A stretch of 64,000 bases of DNA from Mycolicibacterium setense. GTDB taxonomy: Bacteria > Actinomycetota > Actinomycetes > Mycobacteriales > Mycobacteriaceae. Positions within the stretch are counted from its first letter, which is position 1; each line of letters starts with the position of its first letter. A program made the translations under genes and the position numbers. The DNA lies in NCBI RefSeq assembly GCF_000805385.1, contig NZ_JTJW01000005.1, positions 62,001 to 126,000 on the forward strand, in the 5' to 3' direction. Positions 25,964 to 35,363 of this stretch are shown piece by piece. The notes beneath the pieces are model-generated. The model searched no databases and had not been told where the DNA came from. It saw only the letters and a list, made by a program, of their open reading frames with translations.

Positions 25964-26416
25964 TCAGCGCTTCGGGACGCTGACGCCGAGAAGCTTGAGT
26001 GCGTCGATGATGTGGAGGTGGGCCTCGTCCATGGTGGCGCCGAGCTTGGCCAGCCGACCGGGACTGTTTGCCGGCGTCATCGCCACGCATTGGTCGGCCA
26101 TGCTGCGGTAGCCGTCGAGGCCTTCTCGCAGGGCGGCGTTGACTTTGAGGTCGGGGCCGGGCAGCACCTTGTTCTGGACCGAATCGACGTAGTGGCGCAT
26201 GTCGTTGCAGGCATTGTGCAGTGCGCCGTAGTCGGTCCGGTGGTCCGCGGTCACCATCGCGTTGGCGATCGGACCCATCTGCGTGCCGAGGCCTGCGACC
26301 GCCTTGACGACGGCCTGCCGCCATTCATCGGTCACCGGGCCCATGGTGGGCTTGCCCGTGACAGCGCAGCCGGCGAGCAATGACGTGGTGGCCAAGACGG
26401 CGGCGACGTACCTCAT
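25964..26416 (-). CDS. Lipoprotein, unknown function
   Basis: ATG 26416 gives MRYVAAVLATTSLLAGCAVT, a clean signal peptide with lipobox LLAGC; longer frames to 26515 are unlikely. About 150 residues. The mature part is mostly helical ('EWRQAVVKAVAGLGTQMG', 'ALREGLDGYRSMADQCVAM'), resembling small four-helix-bundle lipoproteins. Two Cys residues (NACNDM and DQCVA) may pair. Divergent from the membrane protein at 26562. No family name recognised. Confidence 0.75.
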   Translation of the reverse strand: MRYVAAVLATTSLLAGCAVTGKPTMGPVTDEWRQAVVKAVAGLGTQMGPIANAMVTADHRTDYGALHNACNDMRHYVDSVQNKVLPGPDLKVNAALREGLDGYRSMADQCVAMTPANSPGRLAKLGATMDEAHLHIIDALKLLGVSVPKR

Positions 26417-26561
26417 ATGCAGCGAGCTTATGGTGTGGCGCCGCATGAATGGAGGCCGATGCCACAGGCAAGGGTTTGCGCGTAGATCGGCGCACCCACG
26501 TGTAAGCGCCGTCACACCGGTAGCCTGATCAACGAAGGACTAGGCAGATCGGGGGATCGGT

Positions 26562-27710
26562 ATGGATCTCGTGCTCGGCCTCGCGATGACTTCGAGAGCC
26601 GTTCGGTGGGTGCTCGTCGAGGGCACGACGGGCGAGGGGCATCCGCTCGATCGCGGCGCGATCTCGCTCGAGGACGTCGCCGGCTATGACCCCGACGGCC
26701 TCCTGCGCGGCTTGGTGGACGACACCGAGCTCGAAGGCGGACATCGCATCCATGCCATCGGCGTGACGTGGACCAATGACGCGGCGCCGCTCGCCGGTCA
26801 CATCATGCAGTCGTTGGACAACCGCGGCTACGGAAATGTCTTCGCGGTCTCGGAGATCGAGGCGGCCGGCATGCTGGCCAGTGGAATCGCCGAGATCACC
26901 GAGCACGACGACATCGCGGTGTGCATCGTCGAGCCTGACGCCGCCGTGGTGGCGATCGTGACGCCCGACGACGTCAGCGCCGACCGCATCGAGCGGTCCG
27001 ACTCGTTTGTCGCCGACATCACCGGACTCTTGGCGCTCACCGGGAGGCCCGTCACCGCGATGTTCATCCTGGGCTCCGATGCCCAGGATCCGATCGTGGC
27101 CGAGCTGGCCCAGGCCCTGCCGACGACCGTGATCACCTCGGCCGAATCCGATCTGGCGTTCGCGCGAGGCGCCGGACTGGCCGCGGCACTCGCCGTGAAC
27201 ACCGCTGCGGAACCGGTCAAGACGGTGCACCTGACCAAGGTCGGCGCATTGTCGTCGATCGTCGGCGGTGCCCTGGTGGCGCTCGTCGTCGCGACGTCGG
27301 CCGCCATCGGGCTGCACCTGCATCCCGGCGCGGTATCCGAAACCGCGCACACCGCGAGCATCGAGGAATCTGCTCCCGAGGCGGGCCCGGCCCCGAAGCC
27401 GGTGCAGAAGCCGGCCGTAAAGCCCGCAGGCAAACCGGCACCCGCTGCTCCGCCGCACACTCCGGCTGCCCCGCCGCCCGCGCAGGCGGTCGAGGCCGCC
27501 GACCCGCCGGCCCACCAGCGTCCCGCCCAGGCCCCGCCGGCCCCTGCTGCCCCCGCGCCCGAGCCGGTGTACGTCCCGCCCGCGCCCGCACCACCACCGG
27601 CGCCGGTCTACGCGCCGCCACCGTATGTTCCGCCGCCGGTGACCTATCCGCAGCCGCGGCTGCGGGACCGGATCATCGAGCGCATCCCGATCATCAACCG
27701 GTTCCACTGA
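26562..27710 (+). CDS. Membrane protein with Pro-rich tail, paralogue of 17175-19103
   Basis: 382 residues from ATG 26562. The N-terminal 220 residues match the domain of the minus-strand gene at 17175-19103 (MDLVLGLAMTSRAVRWVLVE and VDVVLGVAVTGRVARLAMIG). One transmembrane helix ('ALSSIVGGALVALVVATSAA') and an exported Pro/Ala-rich tail of about 130 residues follow. It ends in a basic segment 'RLRDRIIERIPIINRFH'. The 3' end overlaps the convergent helicase gene by 17 bp. Function unknown; the repeated architecture suggests a cell-envelope family. Confidence 0.8.
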   Translation: MDLVLGLAMTSRAVRWVLVEGTTGEGHPLDRGAISLEDVAGYDPDGLLRGLVDDTELEGGHRIHAIGVTWTNDAAPLAGHIMQSLDNRGYGNVFAVSEIEAAGMLASGIAEITEHDDIAVCIVEPDAAVVAIVTPDDVSADRIERSDSFVADITGLLALTGRPVTAMFILGSDAQDPIVAELAQALPTTVITSAESDLAFARGAGLAAALAVNTAAEPVKTVHLTKVGALSSIVGGALVALVVATSAAIGLHLHPGAVSETAHTASIEESAPEAGPAPKPVQKPAVKPAGKPAPAAPPHTPAAPPPAQAVEAADPPAHQRPAQAPPAPAAPAPEPVYVPPAPAPPPAPVYAPPPYVPPPVTYPQPRLRDRIIERIPIINRFH

Positions 27711-29643
27711 ACTTGGCGGTCAGCCCGGCCCGGGCCAGCCGGGCCTGTTCGGCCCGCACCACCTCGTCTTGATGCGGTGGGGCCTGGTCGGGATGATGCG
27801 CCAGGCGGCGGATCGGCTCGTCGACGGTGCCCCTGGCCAGCAGCCGGTAGACCCGCACGGTGTGCAGTTCGCTGAGCCGTTGGGTGCGTCCGACGATCTT
27901 CCGTTCGGTGCGGGGCTGCCACTGTGGTTCGGCGATGACGAACACCGCCGGGGCGTTCAGCTGGCGCAGATCCAGTGCGCCGGCACCGATGTGGGCCAGC
28001 AACGTGGCGGGGCCGCGTTCGGTCCCGAATGCGTCGACGACGGCCTGCTGGTCGGGTACCGAGGCGTCGACCGGTCCGAAGATATTGGCGGGCAATGCTT
28101 TTCGAATCACATCCAGCACCGCCGGAAAATGTGAGAACACCACCACCTTGGCCCCGTCGATGTGGGCCTCGTTGGTGAGTTCGATGAGCCGGTCCAGCTT
28201 GGCCGCAGGTGCCGGTGAGCCGGACGGCCAGGCTGCTTGCCGGATCGCGCTGAAGTTGCCGCTGGAGACGGCCTGCCGGTACCGCTCGCGGTCGGCGCGG
28301 CTGGGCCGCACCCATTCTTCGGTGGCGATCCGCGCCGGCAGTTCGTCGACCACATCGCGGTAGTCGCGTCGCAGGTACACCCGGTCTACCGCGCGGCGGA
28401 AGGCGATCGATCCGCGTTCGCCCGCGTTGGGCGCCACCTTGCCCGCCACATCGGGCTGCAGGAAATCGGCCAGGTGGCGAAATCCGCCGATCCGCTGGTG
28501 CATCGAGACGCCGGACAGAAACAACACGCGGTTGTCGGAGGTCAGCACGTTGCGGACGGCGCGAGCCCGGTCGGATTTCGGGTCGCGCAGCAGGTGCGCC
28601 TCGTCGACGATGACCAGCCCTGGGCGTTCGGGCAGTTTGATGCGTTGCAGGGTGTCGTAGGAGACGATGGCGACACCGCCTGCGGTCTTCCAACTCTCAA
28701 GGCGCGCATCGCGTTCGCTGCCGCGGATCTCGATCGCCCGCAGCGCGGTGTGCTTGGCTGTCTCTGCGGCCCAATGGATTCCGGTGTTGGGCTGGCACAC
28801 CACCAGGGCGTGGCGAAGCTGTGCGGCCGCGGAAAGGTGCGCGGCGACGGCCAGCGCCTGCAGGGTTTTGCCCAGCCCCAGGTCGTCGCAGAGCAGCACC
28901 CGCTCACGTGCCAGTGCGTACCGGGCGCCGAACTCCTGGTATCCGCGCAGTTCGGTGCGCAGCAGGGAGCGGTTCAGTACGGTCTGCTCGACGAGTGCGG
29001 CCACCTCCGCTCCGACGAATCCCTGGGCGGCATCCACATCGGTTGTCCCGGACGCGAATTCGCTCAGCAGCTGGTCGATGGGACGGGGGTCGGTGCGATA
29101 GTGCGCCCACACGTCGCCCTCGAAGTGGCGGGCGTCGTCGATGCGGTCCAGTAGCACGCGCACCGATTCGCGCAGCTGATCCGACGCCGTGTGGCTGCGT
29201 AGCCGCGGCATCAGCCGGCGCAGTTGCTTGACCGGCACATCGGCCTGAACCAGCGTCAGCAGTGAGGTCAGCAGCTCCGTGTCCTGCCCGGCGCGCAGCC
29301 GGGGCCGCGTGGTGGTGCGGATGTGGTCGGCCATCGCCTGGGCCGCTGCCTGCACCGCCTGTGCGGCCTCGATGTCCACACCGGGTACCTGCGTCAACAG
29401 CCGCGCCGGCACGGTGTGGATGTCGTGCACGGTGCGGTAGTCGGAGTTGGCCAGCCCGCCCAGGCGGGCGCCGCGCGCCAGATAGGGGCGCAGGTGTTGC
29501 AGCGACGCCGATTGCAGCGTTTGCGTCACCACCTCGTCGGTGCCGGCGCGAATCTGGTCGGCGACCTCGGCACGAAGTTTGCCGACACCTGCGAGTGCGG
29601 CATCGGCATGGCGGATCAGCTCGGTGGGATCTGCGCTGTCCAT
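27694..29643 (-). CDS. SNF2-family DNA/RNA helicase-like ATPase
   Basis: 649 residues from ATG 29643. Helicase motifs in order are I 'LLCDDLGLGKTLQALAVAA', Ia 'LVVCQPNTGIHW', II 'LVIVDEAHLLRDPKSD' (DEAH), III 'VLFLSGVSM', IV to VI 'KVVVFSHFPAVLDVI' and 'VGRTQRLSELHTVRVYRLLA'. The first 230 residues are an all-helical extension with no recognised domain. Proteins of this kind remodel DNA-protein complexes or act in repair; the partner is unknown. The gene ends within the 3' end of the gene at 26562-27710. Repeat copy 1 lies directly upstream. Confidence 0.85.
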   Translation of the reverse strand: MDSADPTELIRHADAALAGVGKLRAEVADQIRAGTDEVVTQTLQSASLQHLRPYLARGARLGGLANSDYRTVHDIHTVPARLLTQVPGVDIEAAQAVQAAAQAMADHIRTTTRPRLRAGQDTELLTSLLTLVQADVPVKQLRRLMPRLRSHTASDQLRESVRVLLDRIDDARHFEGDVWAHYRTDPRPIDQLLSEFASGTTDVDAAQGFVGAEVAALVEQTVLNRSLLRTELRGYQEFGARYALARERVLLCDDLGLGKTLQALAVAAHLSAAAQLRHALVVCQPNTGIHWAAETAKHTALRAIEIRGSERDARLESWKTAGGVAIVSYDTLQRIKLPERPGLVIVDEAHLLRDPKSDRARAVRNVLTSDNRVLFLSGVSMHQRIGGFRHLADFLQPDVAGKVAPNAGERGSIAFRRAVDRVYLRRDYRDVVDELPARIATEEWVRPSRADRERYRQAVSSGNFSAIRQAAWPSGSPAPAAKLDRLIELTNEAHIDGAKVVVFSHFPAVLDVIRKALPANIFGPVDASVPDQQAVVDAFGTERGPATLLAHIGAGALDLRQLNAPAVFVIAEPQWQPRTERKIVGRTQRLSELHTVRVYRLLARGTVDEPIRRLAHHPDQAPPHQDEVVRAEQARLARAGLTAKFSGTG

Positions 29644-29783
29644 GACACATCATCATGGCACCTGACCGGGGTCGCCGACTGCACGGATCATCCGGGATTG
29701 CCATTGCCGTCCACGTCAATTTGGTCCTCGGCGCGGGCGTATTCGGGAATTTCTCCGGCGAATTTCTCCGGCGTTGTCGATGT

Positions 29784-30107
29784 GCCCGCCTGTCAGCGAC
29801 TTCTCAGCGACAATCGCCACACCGGTAACACGGACCTCGCCAAACCCATTGTCGCTGAGCGCTTTCACCAATCCAGCGCCATCGGCCCCATCAGCCTCAC
29901 CCGTCCAGTGTCCGGCTCTCAGCGACACTGTCGCTCGCAGGCGGGCAGCCCGATTTCTGTGACGCACGAGGCTGACGCGCACTCGAGTGACGCGAGTTCA
30001 GATCGTTCGCGTGACACGTGATGCTCGAGGTGCCCAGGTGGCGATTGTCGCTGAATTGTCGCTGACAGCCGGGCAACTCGACAGCCGCCCACCGGCCGCG
30101 ACACGCC
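29784..30107. repeat. Dispersed 323-bp dyad-symmetric element, copy 1
   Basis: Fills most of the 504-bp gap between the helicase start and the next gene. Inverted ends are at 29784-29820 and 30038-30074. The palindrome around 29920-29936 (CAGCGACACTGTCGCT) sits at the exact midpoint. TCAGCGAC or GTCGCTGA occurs six times. Copies 2 and 3 have the same layout and orientation. There is no credible gene inside. Confidence 0.85.
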
Positions 30108-30147
30108 GAACTCTGCCGCGACGCCAAACCAGTCCGCGAACGTGGGT

Positions 30148-32523
30148 CTAGATCATGTCGTGCTCGGTGAGCCAGCGCATCACCGGCCAGCCGATGAACA
30201 CCGGTAGCCAGCAGGTCAGCACGCGGTAGAGCAGCACCGCGGGCACCGCGATCGCGGCGGGCACGCCGAACGCGGCCAAGCCACCGATCAGAGCCGCCTC
30301 GACGGCGCCAACACCGCCGGGGGTGGGAGCCGCCGACGCCAGGGTGCCGCCGATCATGGTCACCACCGTGACGGTGACGAATGAGGTGGTTCCGCCGAAC
30401 GCCTCGACGCTGGCCCACAGTGCCAGGGCCGCACCGAGGGTGGTGCCCGCCGCGCCCAACACGATCAGGGCCAGGCGTTGCGGTTCGCGGGCCAGTTTGA
30501 CCAGGTCGTCGGTGACCTCTTTGAGCTTGGGCCGCAACGAGGAGGCCAGCCAGCGCCGCAATTTGGGCACGGCCAGGAACGCGCCGATGAGGCCGAGCGC
30601 CACGCCCGCGATCAGGTACAGGATCGTTGCGCTCGGCACGAAGTGCGACAGATCGGCCGAGGCCCCGGCCACGGTGCTGAACAGGATCAGCAGGATCACG
30701 TGCACGATCACCTGGACCGACTGCTGCAGTGCCACCGCCGCCGTTGCGCGGGTCGTGGAAAGCCCGCCCTTCTGCAGGAACCGGGTGCTCAGGGCCAGGC
30801 CGCCGACCCCGGCGGGCGTGGTGGTGGCGGCAAAGGTGTTGGCCACCTGCATGATCGAGAGGTTGCGGAAACTCACCAGCCTGTCGGCACAGGCCCACAG
30901 CGCGCCCGCCGCGCCGACATACCGCAGCGCCGAGACGGTCAGCCCGAGCAGCGCCCACGACCAGTCCACCGTGCGCAACTCGGAGAAGAACGTCGGCACC
31001 GTGCTGATGAACGGGTAGGCGACATAGACCAGAGCCACCAGCAGCACCAGTTGGATCACCTGGGTCCGGGTGAAGCGGGTGATGGTTTCGGCCTGGATCT
31101 GGTCGGCACCGGTCTGCCGTTTGACCTCGTCGCGCGCGGCCGTCATGACCGCCTTGGCGTCGGGAACGTCGGCCCGCACCCGGGCCGGTACCGCGGACTT
31201 GGTCAGCCGGCGTGACGCGGTGAGCACCGTGTCCCGGCCGAACGCCTCGATCGCCGCACTCACCGCCGACTCGGGGTCGTACAGCTCAGTCGTGGTGACC
31301 AGCAGTTGGGCGATGTCGGACTGCAACTGCGCGTCGGTGGCCCCGTATTCGGCGCTGCCGAATCCACCGAAGAGCACCGCACCGTCATCGACGGTGATCT
31401 CTTTGCTGCGCAGGTCGCCGTGGGAGATCTGGTGGTCGTGCAGCGTGCGCAACGCATTCCACACCCGCCCGACGGTGATCTCGTCGGTGCACTGGTCCAG
31501 GGTCAAACCGCGTTTGCGGTTGTGCGCGTACAGCGTCCAGCCGCGGTCCAGCGCGGCCACCGACATGGTCGACGTGCTGGCCAGGCCGAGGTCGCCGATT
31601 GCGATGGCCATCAGGGCGCGATGCTCGACGGCGCGGCGCATCGACGTCTGCAGGGGCGCGGTCTCGTTGGCGCGCAGCCGGAACTTGCGCCACAGCTGGC
31701 GGACCGCGCCGCCGCTGCGCTGGTTCGGCCCGTACAGTTCGACCACCGCGGTCGCGTCGGGATCCTGCGACGCCGCATCGAGCATCAGTGGCCCGGCGCC
31801 TGCCGGTCGCACCACGGTGAAAGCCGAGACCACGAATCCGCGCCGGCCCAGCGATCGCACCGCACCGTCGAGCGGGACCTCCAGTGCAGGGGTGCCGACG
31901 ACCCACACGATCAGGGCGCCGACGAACCAGCCCACCGACAGGCCGAGCAGGGACCGGGCCGGCACCACGGCGCTGACCACGAGGTGGATCGGCACGAACG
32001 CCAGCAGCAGCGTCCACCACCAGCGCCGCAGCCGACGCGACAGCCAGGGCCCGGACACGGTCAGCACCGCGGCCAGCATGCCGATCCAACGCGGATCGTC
32101 GAGGAACTGCGACAGCGTGGTGTCGAGACGGTCGCCGAGGTCAAAATGCCATCGAGGCGCGGCGATGCCGTTGGCGGTGATCGACAGCGACAGCATGGTG
32201 ATCAGTGCCGCGGCCGCGTAGGCGCCCAGCAGTTTCCACTGCCGGGACAGGATCAGGCTGACCAGGATCACGAACGGCAGCGCCACGATCGCGATGCCGT
32301 AGAGCAGGTAGACCAGGTTGGACTGCGTGGGGGTCAGCACGCCGACGATCTCGGAGATGGACCGCTCCAGCGTCTCCCACTCGTAGCGCGTGATGAGCGA
32401 ACTCGTGATGACGATGGCCAGGAAGATCGCGGCCAGCGTCAGACGCAGGATGTCGTTGGTGCGTCGGGTCGGCGGTTGCAGGAGGCTGCCGGTGACGGTG
32501 ATGTCCCGTCCGTCAACGCGCAT
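30148..32523 (-). CDS. Flippase-like membrane protein with an embedded pseudokinase domain
   Basis: ATG 32523 is the start (AAGGGGG upstream); the frame to 32715 would overlap the divergent kinase gene. 791 residues. Order: about seven helices (residues 25-210), a kinase-like cytoplasmic domain (about 245-430), then a second membrane half of about seven helices with 'TPAGVGGLALSTRFLQKGG' and 'PTPGGVGAVEAALIGGL', typical of the LPG-synthase/flippase (TIGR00374) family. In the kinase-like part the catalytic loop is HGDLRS (368-373), but the DFG site reads FGGFG (385-389), so the metal-binding Asp is lost. A pseudokinase regulator of a lipid flippase is the best reading. Confidence 0.8.
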   Translation of the reverse strand: MRVDGRDITVTGSLLQPPTRRTNDILRLTLAAIFLAIVITSSLITRYEWETLERSISEIVGVLTPTQSNLVYLLYGIAIVALPFVILVSLILSRQWKLLGAYAAAALITMLSLSITANGIAAPRWHFDLGDRLDTTLSQFLDDPRWIGMLAAVLTVSGPWLSRRLRRWWWTLLLAFVPIHLVVSAVVPARSLLGLSVGWFVGALIVWVVGTPALEVPLDGAVRSLGRRGFVVSAFTVVRPAGAGPLMLDAASQDPDATAVVELYGPNQRSGGAVRQLWRKFRLRANETAPLQTSMRRAVEHRALMAIAIGDLGLASTSTMSVAALDRGWTLYAHNRKRGLTLDQCTDEITVGRVWNALRTLHDHQISHGDLRSKEITVDDGAVLFGGFGSAEYGATDAQLQSDIAQLLVTTTELYDPESAVSAAIEAFGRDTVLTASRRLTKSAVPARVRADVPDAKAVMTAARDEVKRQTGADQIQAETITRFTRTQVIQLVLLVALVYVAYPFISTVPTFFSELRTVDWSWALLGLTVSALRYVGAAGALWACADRLVSFRNLSIMQVANTFAATTTPAGVGGLALSTRFLQKGGLSTTRATAAVALQQSVQVIVHVILLILFSTVAGASADLSHFVPSATILYLIAGVALGLIGAFLAVPKLRRWLASSLRPKLKEVTDDLVKLAREPQRLALIVLGAAGTTLGAALALWASVEAFGGTTSFVTVTVVTMIGGTLASAAPTPGGVGAVEAALIGGLAAFGVPAAIAVPAVLLYRVLTCWLPVFIGWPVMRWLTEHDMI

Positions 32524-32713
32524 GTTCCCCCTTCGCTGCTTGTCGTCGGCCCGCGACCAAGGTAGCCGGATCGCATATCGATATCGGCATTTGGTGGTGA
32601 TCTGGACCGTATCGATTTCACATCGGTCCCATTGGTCACCGCGCGCGACAATTTTCGCCGGTGCGGTGTGATCTGGACCAACACGGGCGATCAACGTGAT
32701 GTAACTTCGCGGC

Positions 32714-34522
32714 ATGCCGGTGGACGCAACCCCATTCGGGCACTATCAGCTGCAGAAGCTGATCGGTCGGGGCGGGATGGGCGAGGTTTACCAGGCCTAC
32801 GATTCCGACACCGACCGCATCGTCGCGCTCAAGGTCCTGCCGCCGCACCTGGCGCAGGACGCCACCTTCCAGGAACGGTTCCGCAGGGAGTCGCACGCCG
32901 CGGCGGGGGTGAGCAATCCGCACGTGGTGCCGATCCACGGCTACGGCGAGATCGATGGCCGGCTCTATCTGGACATGCGGCTGATCGAGGGACGCAACCT
33001 CGGCGTGATGCTCACCAAGACCGGCAAGCCGTTGGACCCGGCTTTCGTGGTGGGCATCATCGAGCAGGTCGCCGAGGCGCTCGACAGCGCGCATCAGGCC
33101 GGGTTGACCCATCGCGACGTCAAGCCGTCGAACATCCTGATCGCCCACAACGATTTCGTGTACCTGATCGATTTCGGCCTGGCCCGCACCGCGGGGGATT
33201 CGGGCATGACGACCGCCGGCAGCACCCTGGGCACGCTGGCCTATATGGCGCCGGAGCGGTTCGACGCAGGCAAGATCGATCCGCGGTCGGACGTCTACGC
33301 GCTGGCCTGCGTGCTCTACGAATGCCTGACCGGGGAACGGCCGTATCCGTCCGACAGCCTCGAACAGCAGATCGCCGGGCACATGGTGTCCGCGCCCCCG
33401 CGGGCCTCCGAGAAGGACCCGCGGCTGGCGGCCTTCGACGACGTCATCGCCAAGGGCATGGCCAAGAAGCCGTCCAAGCGCTATCAAAGTGCGGGTGACC
33501 TGGCGGCCGCGGCGCGGGCCGCGCTCATGGTTCCGGTGCGCACCACCGGACGGTCGGGGCGGCATTCGGCGCAACGCGTTCCGACGCGCGTTCGGGTGTC
33601 CAAGAAGGCGGCCGCGATCGCCGGCGCGACGGTGGTGGTGGCGGCGCTGTGCGCGGTGGGGGTGTGGCAGCTGCGCGACGGCGGCCCGGGGCGCAACCCG
33701 AGCTTGGCGGATTCGGCCTCGACCACGGGTCCGGTGGAGGCGCCGTCCGGTGCGGTGGACAAGATCGCCAAGACGGTGCCGGCGGAGATCCGCGATTCCG
33801 GCCGTTTGGTGATCGGGGTGAACGTGCCCTACGCGCCCAACGAGTTCAAGAATTCCAGCGGCGAGATCGTCGGGTTCGACGTCGATCTGATGAAGGCGGT
33901 GGCGCGCACCATGGGATTGGTGCCCGACTTCCGCGAGACCGGTTTCGAAGGGATCCTGCCTTCGGTGGCCGACGGAAACTTCAACGTCGGCATGTCCTCG
34001 ATCACCGACACTGCCGAGCGCGAGCAGCAGGCCGATTTCGTCACCTACTTCGAGGCGGGCACGCTGTGGGCGCGGCGGGCCGGGTCGATGGCCGACCCGG
34101 GATCGGCCTGTGGGCTACGAGTCGGCGTGAAGTACAGCACGATTCAGGAGACCCAGGAGGTCCCGGCCAAATCGGATGCGTGCGTCGCAGCCGGGCTGCC
34201 GCCCATCGAGAAAGTGGTGCGCACCCATCAGGACGAGGTGACCGCGGCGCTGATCGCCGGGGAGGTCGACGCGATGACCGCCGACTCACCCGTCGCGGGG
34301 TTCGCGATCAAGCTCAGCGGCGGTGCGTTGGAGCCGGCGGGTGAGGTGTTCGACTCCGCGCCTTACGGCTGGCCCGTGGCCAAAGGGTCGGGTTTGGCGG
34401 AGTCGTTGCGGTTGGCGCTGCAGCATGTGATCGACACCGGGGAGTACCGCACGATCGCGACGATGTGGGGTGTGGAGAAGGGCATGATCACCGAGCCGGT
34501 GATCAACGGCGCCACCCGCTGA
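32714..34522 (+). CDS. Transmembrane Ser/Thr kinase with an extracellular solute-binding domain
   Basis: 602 residues from ATG 32714. The kinase domain (12-275) is intact: GRGGMGEVY, ALKVL with Lys 40, LTHRDVKPSN with Asp 135, and DFG at 153-155. One transmembrane helix (299-318) follows. The extracellular part (about 355-602) is a type-3 amino-acid-binding fold: 'RLVIGVNVPYAPNEFKNSSG', 'EIVGFDVDLMKAVA', 'FNVGMSSITDTAER' and 'AYGWPVAKGSGL'-like end sequence. The Hanks-type kinase is thus wired to a small-molecule sensor in a single chain. Divergent from the pseudokinase flippase, a likely regulatory partner. Ligand unknown. Confidence 0.9.
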   Translation: MPVDATPFGHYQLQKLIGRGGMGEVYQAYDSDTDRIVALKVLPPHLAQDATFQERFRRESHAAAGVSNPHVVPIHGYGEIDGRLYLDMRLIEGRNLGVMLTKTGKPLDPAFVVGIIEQVAEALDSAHQAGLTHRDVKPSNILIAHNDFVYLIDFGLARTAGDSGMTTAGSTLGTLAYMAPERFDAGKIDPRSDVYALACVLYECLTGERPYPSDSLEQQIAGHMVSAPPRASEKDPRLAAFDDVIAKGMAKKPSKRYQSAGDLAAAARAALMVPVRTTGRSGRHSAQRVPTRVRVSKKAAAIAGATVVVAALCAVGVWQLRDGGPGRNPSLADSASTTGPVEAPSGAVDKIAKTVPAEIRDSGRLVIGVNVPYAPNEFKNSSGEIVGFDVDLMKAVARTMGLVPDFRETGFEGILPSVADGNFNVGMSSITDTAEREQQADFVTYFEAGTLWARRAGSMADPGSACGLRVGVKYSTIQETQEVPAKSDACVAAGLPPIEKVVRTHQDEVTAALIAGEVDAMTADSPVAGFAIKLSGGALEPAGEVFDSAPYGWPVAKGSGLAESLRLALQHVIDTGEYRTIATMWGVEKGMITEPVINGATR

Positions 34523-34535
34523 GGGTTTTCGCGTC

Positions 34536-35216
34536 TCACACCGAGTTGCGGCCTGCGATGGCCTTGGCCAGTCGCACCACCTGGTCATCGGTCAGGTTGG
34601 TTCCGGTGATCCGCACATCGATGACAAAGGTGTCCACCGCCAGGATCGCGCGGCGGCTGCCCTGCTGGGGGCTGGTCGGGGACTGCTCATTGGTGACATC
34701 GATGTCGTCGACGACACTCGGGTTGCCGAGCGCGAAGGTACTGGGCTGACGGTTGCTGTCGTAGCTGATCACCAGGCTCTCACCCGCGCATTGTCGCCAG
34801 GTGTCGACCGTGCGGGTGACCACCTCGCGTGCGGCCGTGGGGGTGTCGTACGCCGTGACGGCCTGGTCGACCTCGAGGTCGTCGCCATCGTCGGCGAACA
34901 GGGACTCGCGGAACTGGCGGAATCCGCTGTCGCGGTAGATCTCGTCCATGGCGTTGCCGATGACGGCCAGACACACCGGGCGCGACGCGTGCTCGTCGGC
35001 GTCGAGCCTGGCCGGCTGACGCAGCGCGGTCTTGGAGCGCAGCCCCGTGGTGGCCAGGATGGTGTTGAGTTCGGATTCGCTGGCGAGCATGCTGCCGAGG
35101 ACGTCGACCTGTGGGCCCGCATCGATCTCGGTTTGCCCAGGGCTGCACCCGCTGAGGACAACACCCGCCAATGCGATAGCCGCGATGGCTGGGATGACCG
35201 CACGTCGCACGTACAT
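34536..35216 (-). CDS. Lipoprotein with PknH-type extracellular sensor domain
   Basis: 226 residues from ATG 35216. Signal peptide with lipobox LSGC. The mature part begins 'DAGPQVDVLGSMLASESELN' and has the conserved Cys pair 'SRPVCLAVIGNAMDEIY' and 'VDTWRQCAGES'. It ends 'VVRLAKAIAGRNSV'. This is the extracellular domain of PknH (PknH_C) on its own, anchored as a lipoprotein. It faces the kinase gene at 32714-34522 with 13 bp between stops. A paralogue is at 36978-37640. Confidence 0.88.
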   Translation of the reverse strand: MYVRRAVIPAIAAIALAGVVLSGCSPGQTEIDAGPQVDVLGSMLASESELNTILATTGLRSKTALRQPARLDADEHASRPVCLAVIGNAMDEIYRDSGFRQFRESLFADDGDDLEVDQAVTAYDTPTAAREVVTRTVDTWRQCAGESLVISYDSNRQPSTFALGNPSVVDDIDVTNEQSPTSPQQGSRRAILAVDTFVIDVRITGTNLTDDQVVRLAKAIAGRNSV

Positions 35217-35363
35217 GAGACCCCCTTGACCGTGTTTGCTGATCGTAAACGGTCAGAGGGGTCGCGCGCAGTGTTCGAGCATGCTGTGAGCATCTGCGGC
35301 CACACCGGTCACAGCAGCACCGTGATGGCCGGGGAACGCGGTGCCGAAACGGATCCGGAAGGG

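Noticed and set aside
29716..29982. An 88-codon minus-strand frame in the gap before the helicase gene
   Set aside because: It coincides with repeat copy 1 and its 'peptide' similarity to other gaps follows from the DNA repeat; frame is not kept in copy 3.
29784..30107. Repeat copies as simple transcription terminators
   Set aside because: Length, central symmetry and the fixed 100-bp arms go far beyond a terminator, and copies 1 and 2 lie upstream of minus-strand gene starts or between same-strand genes.
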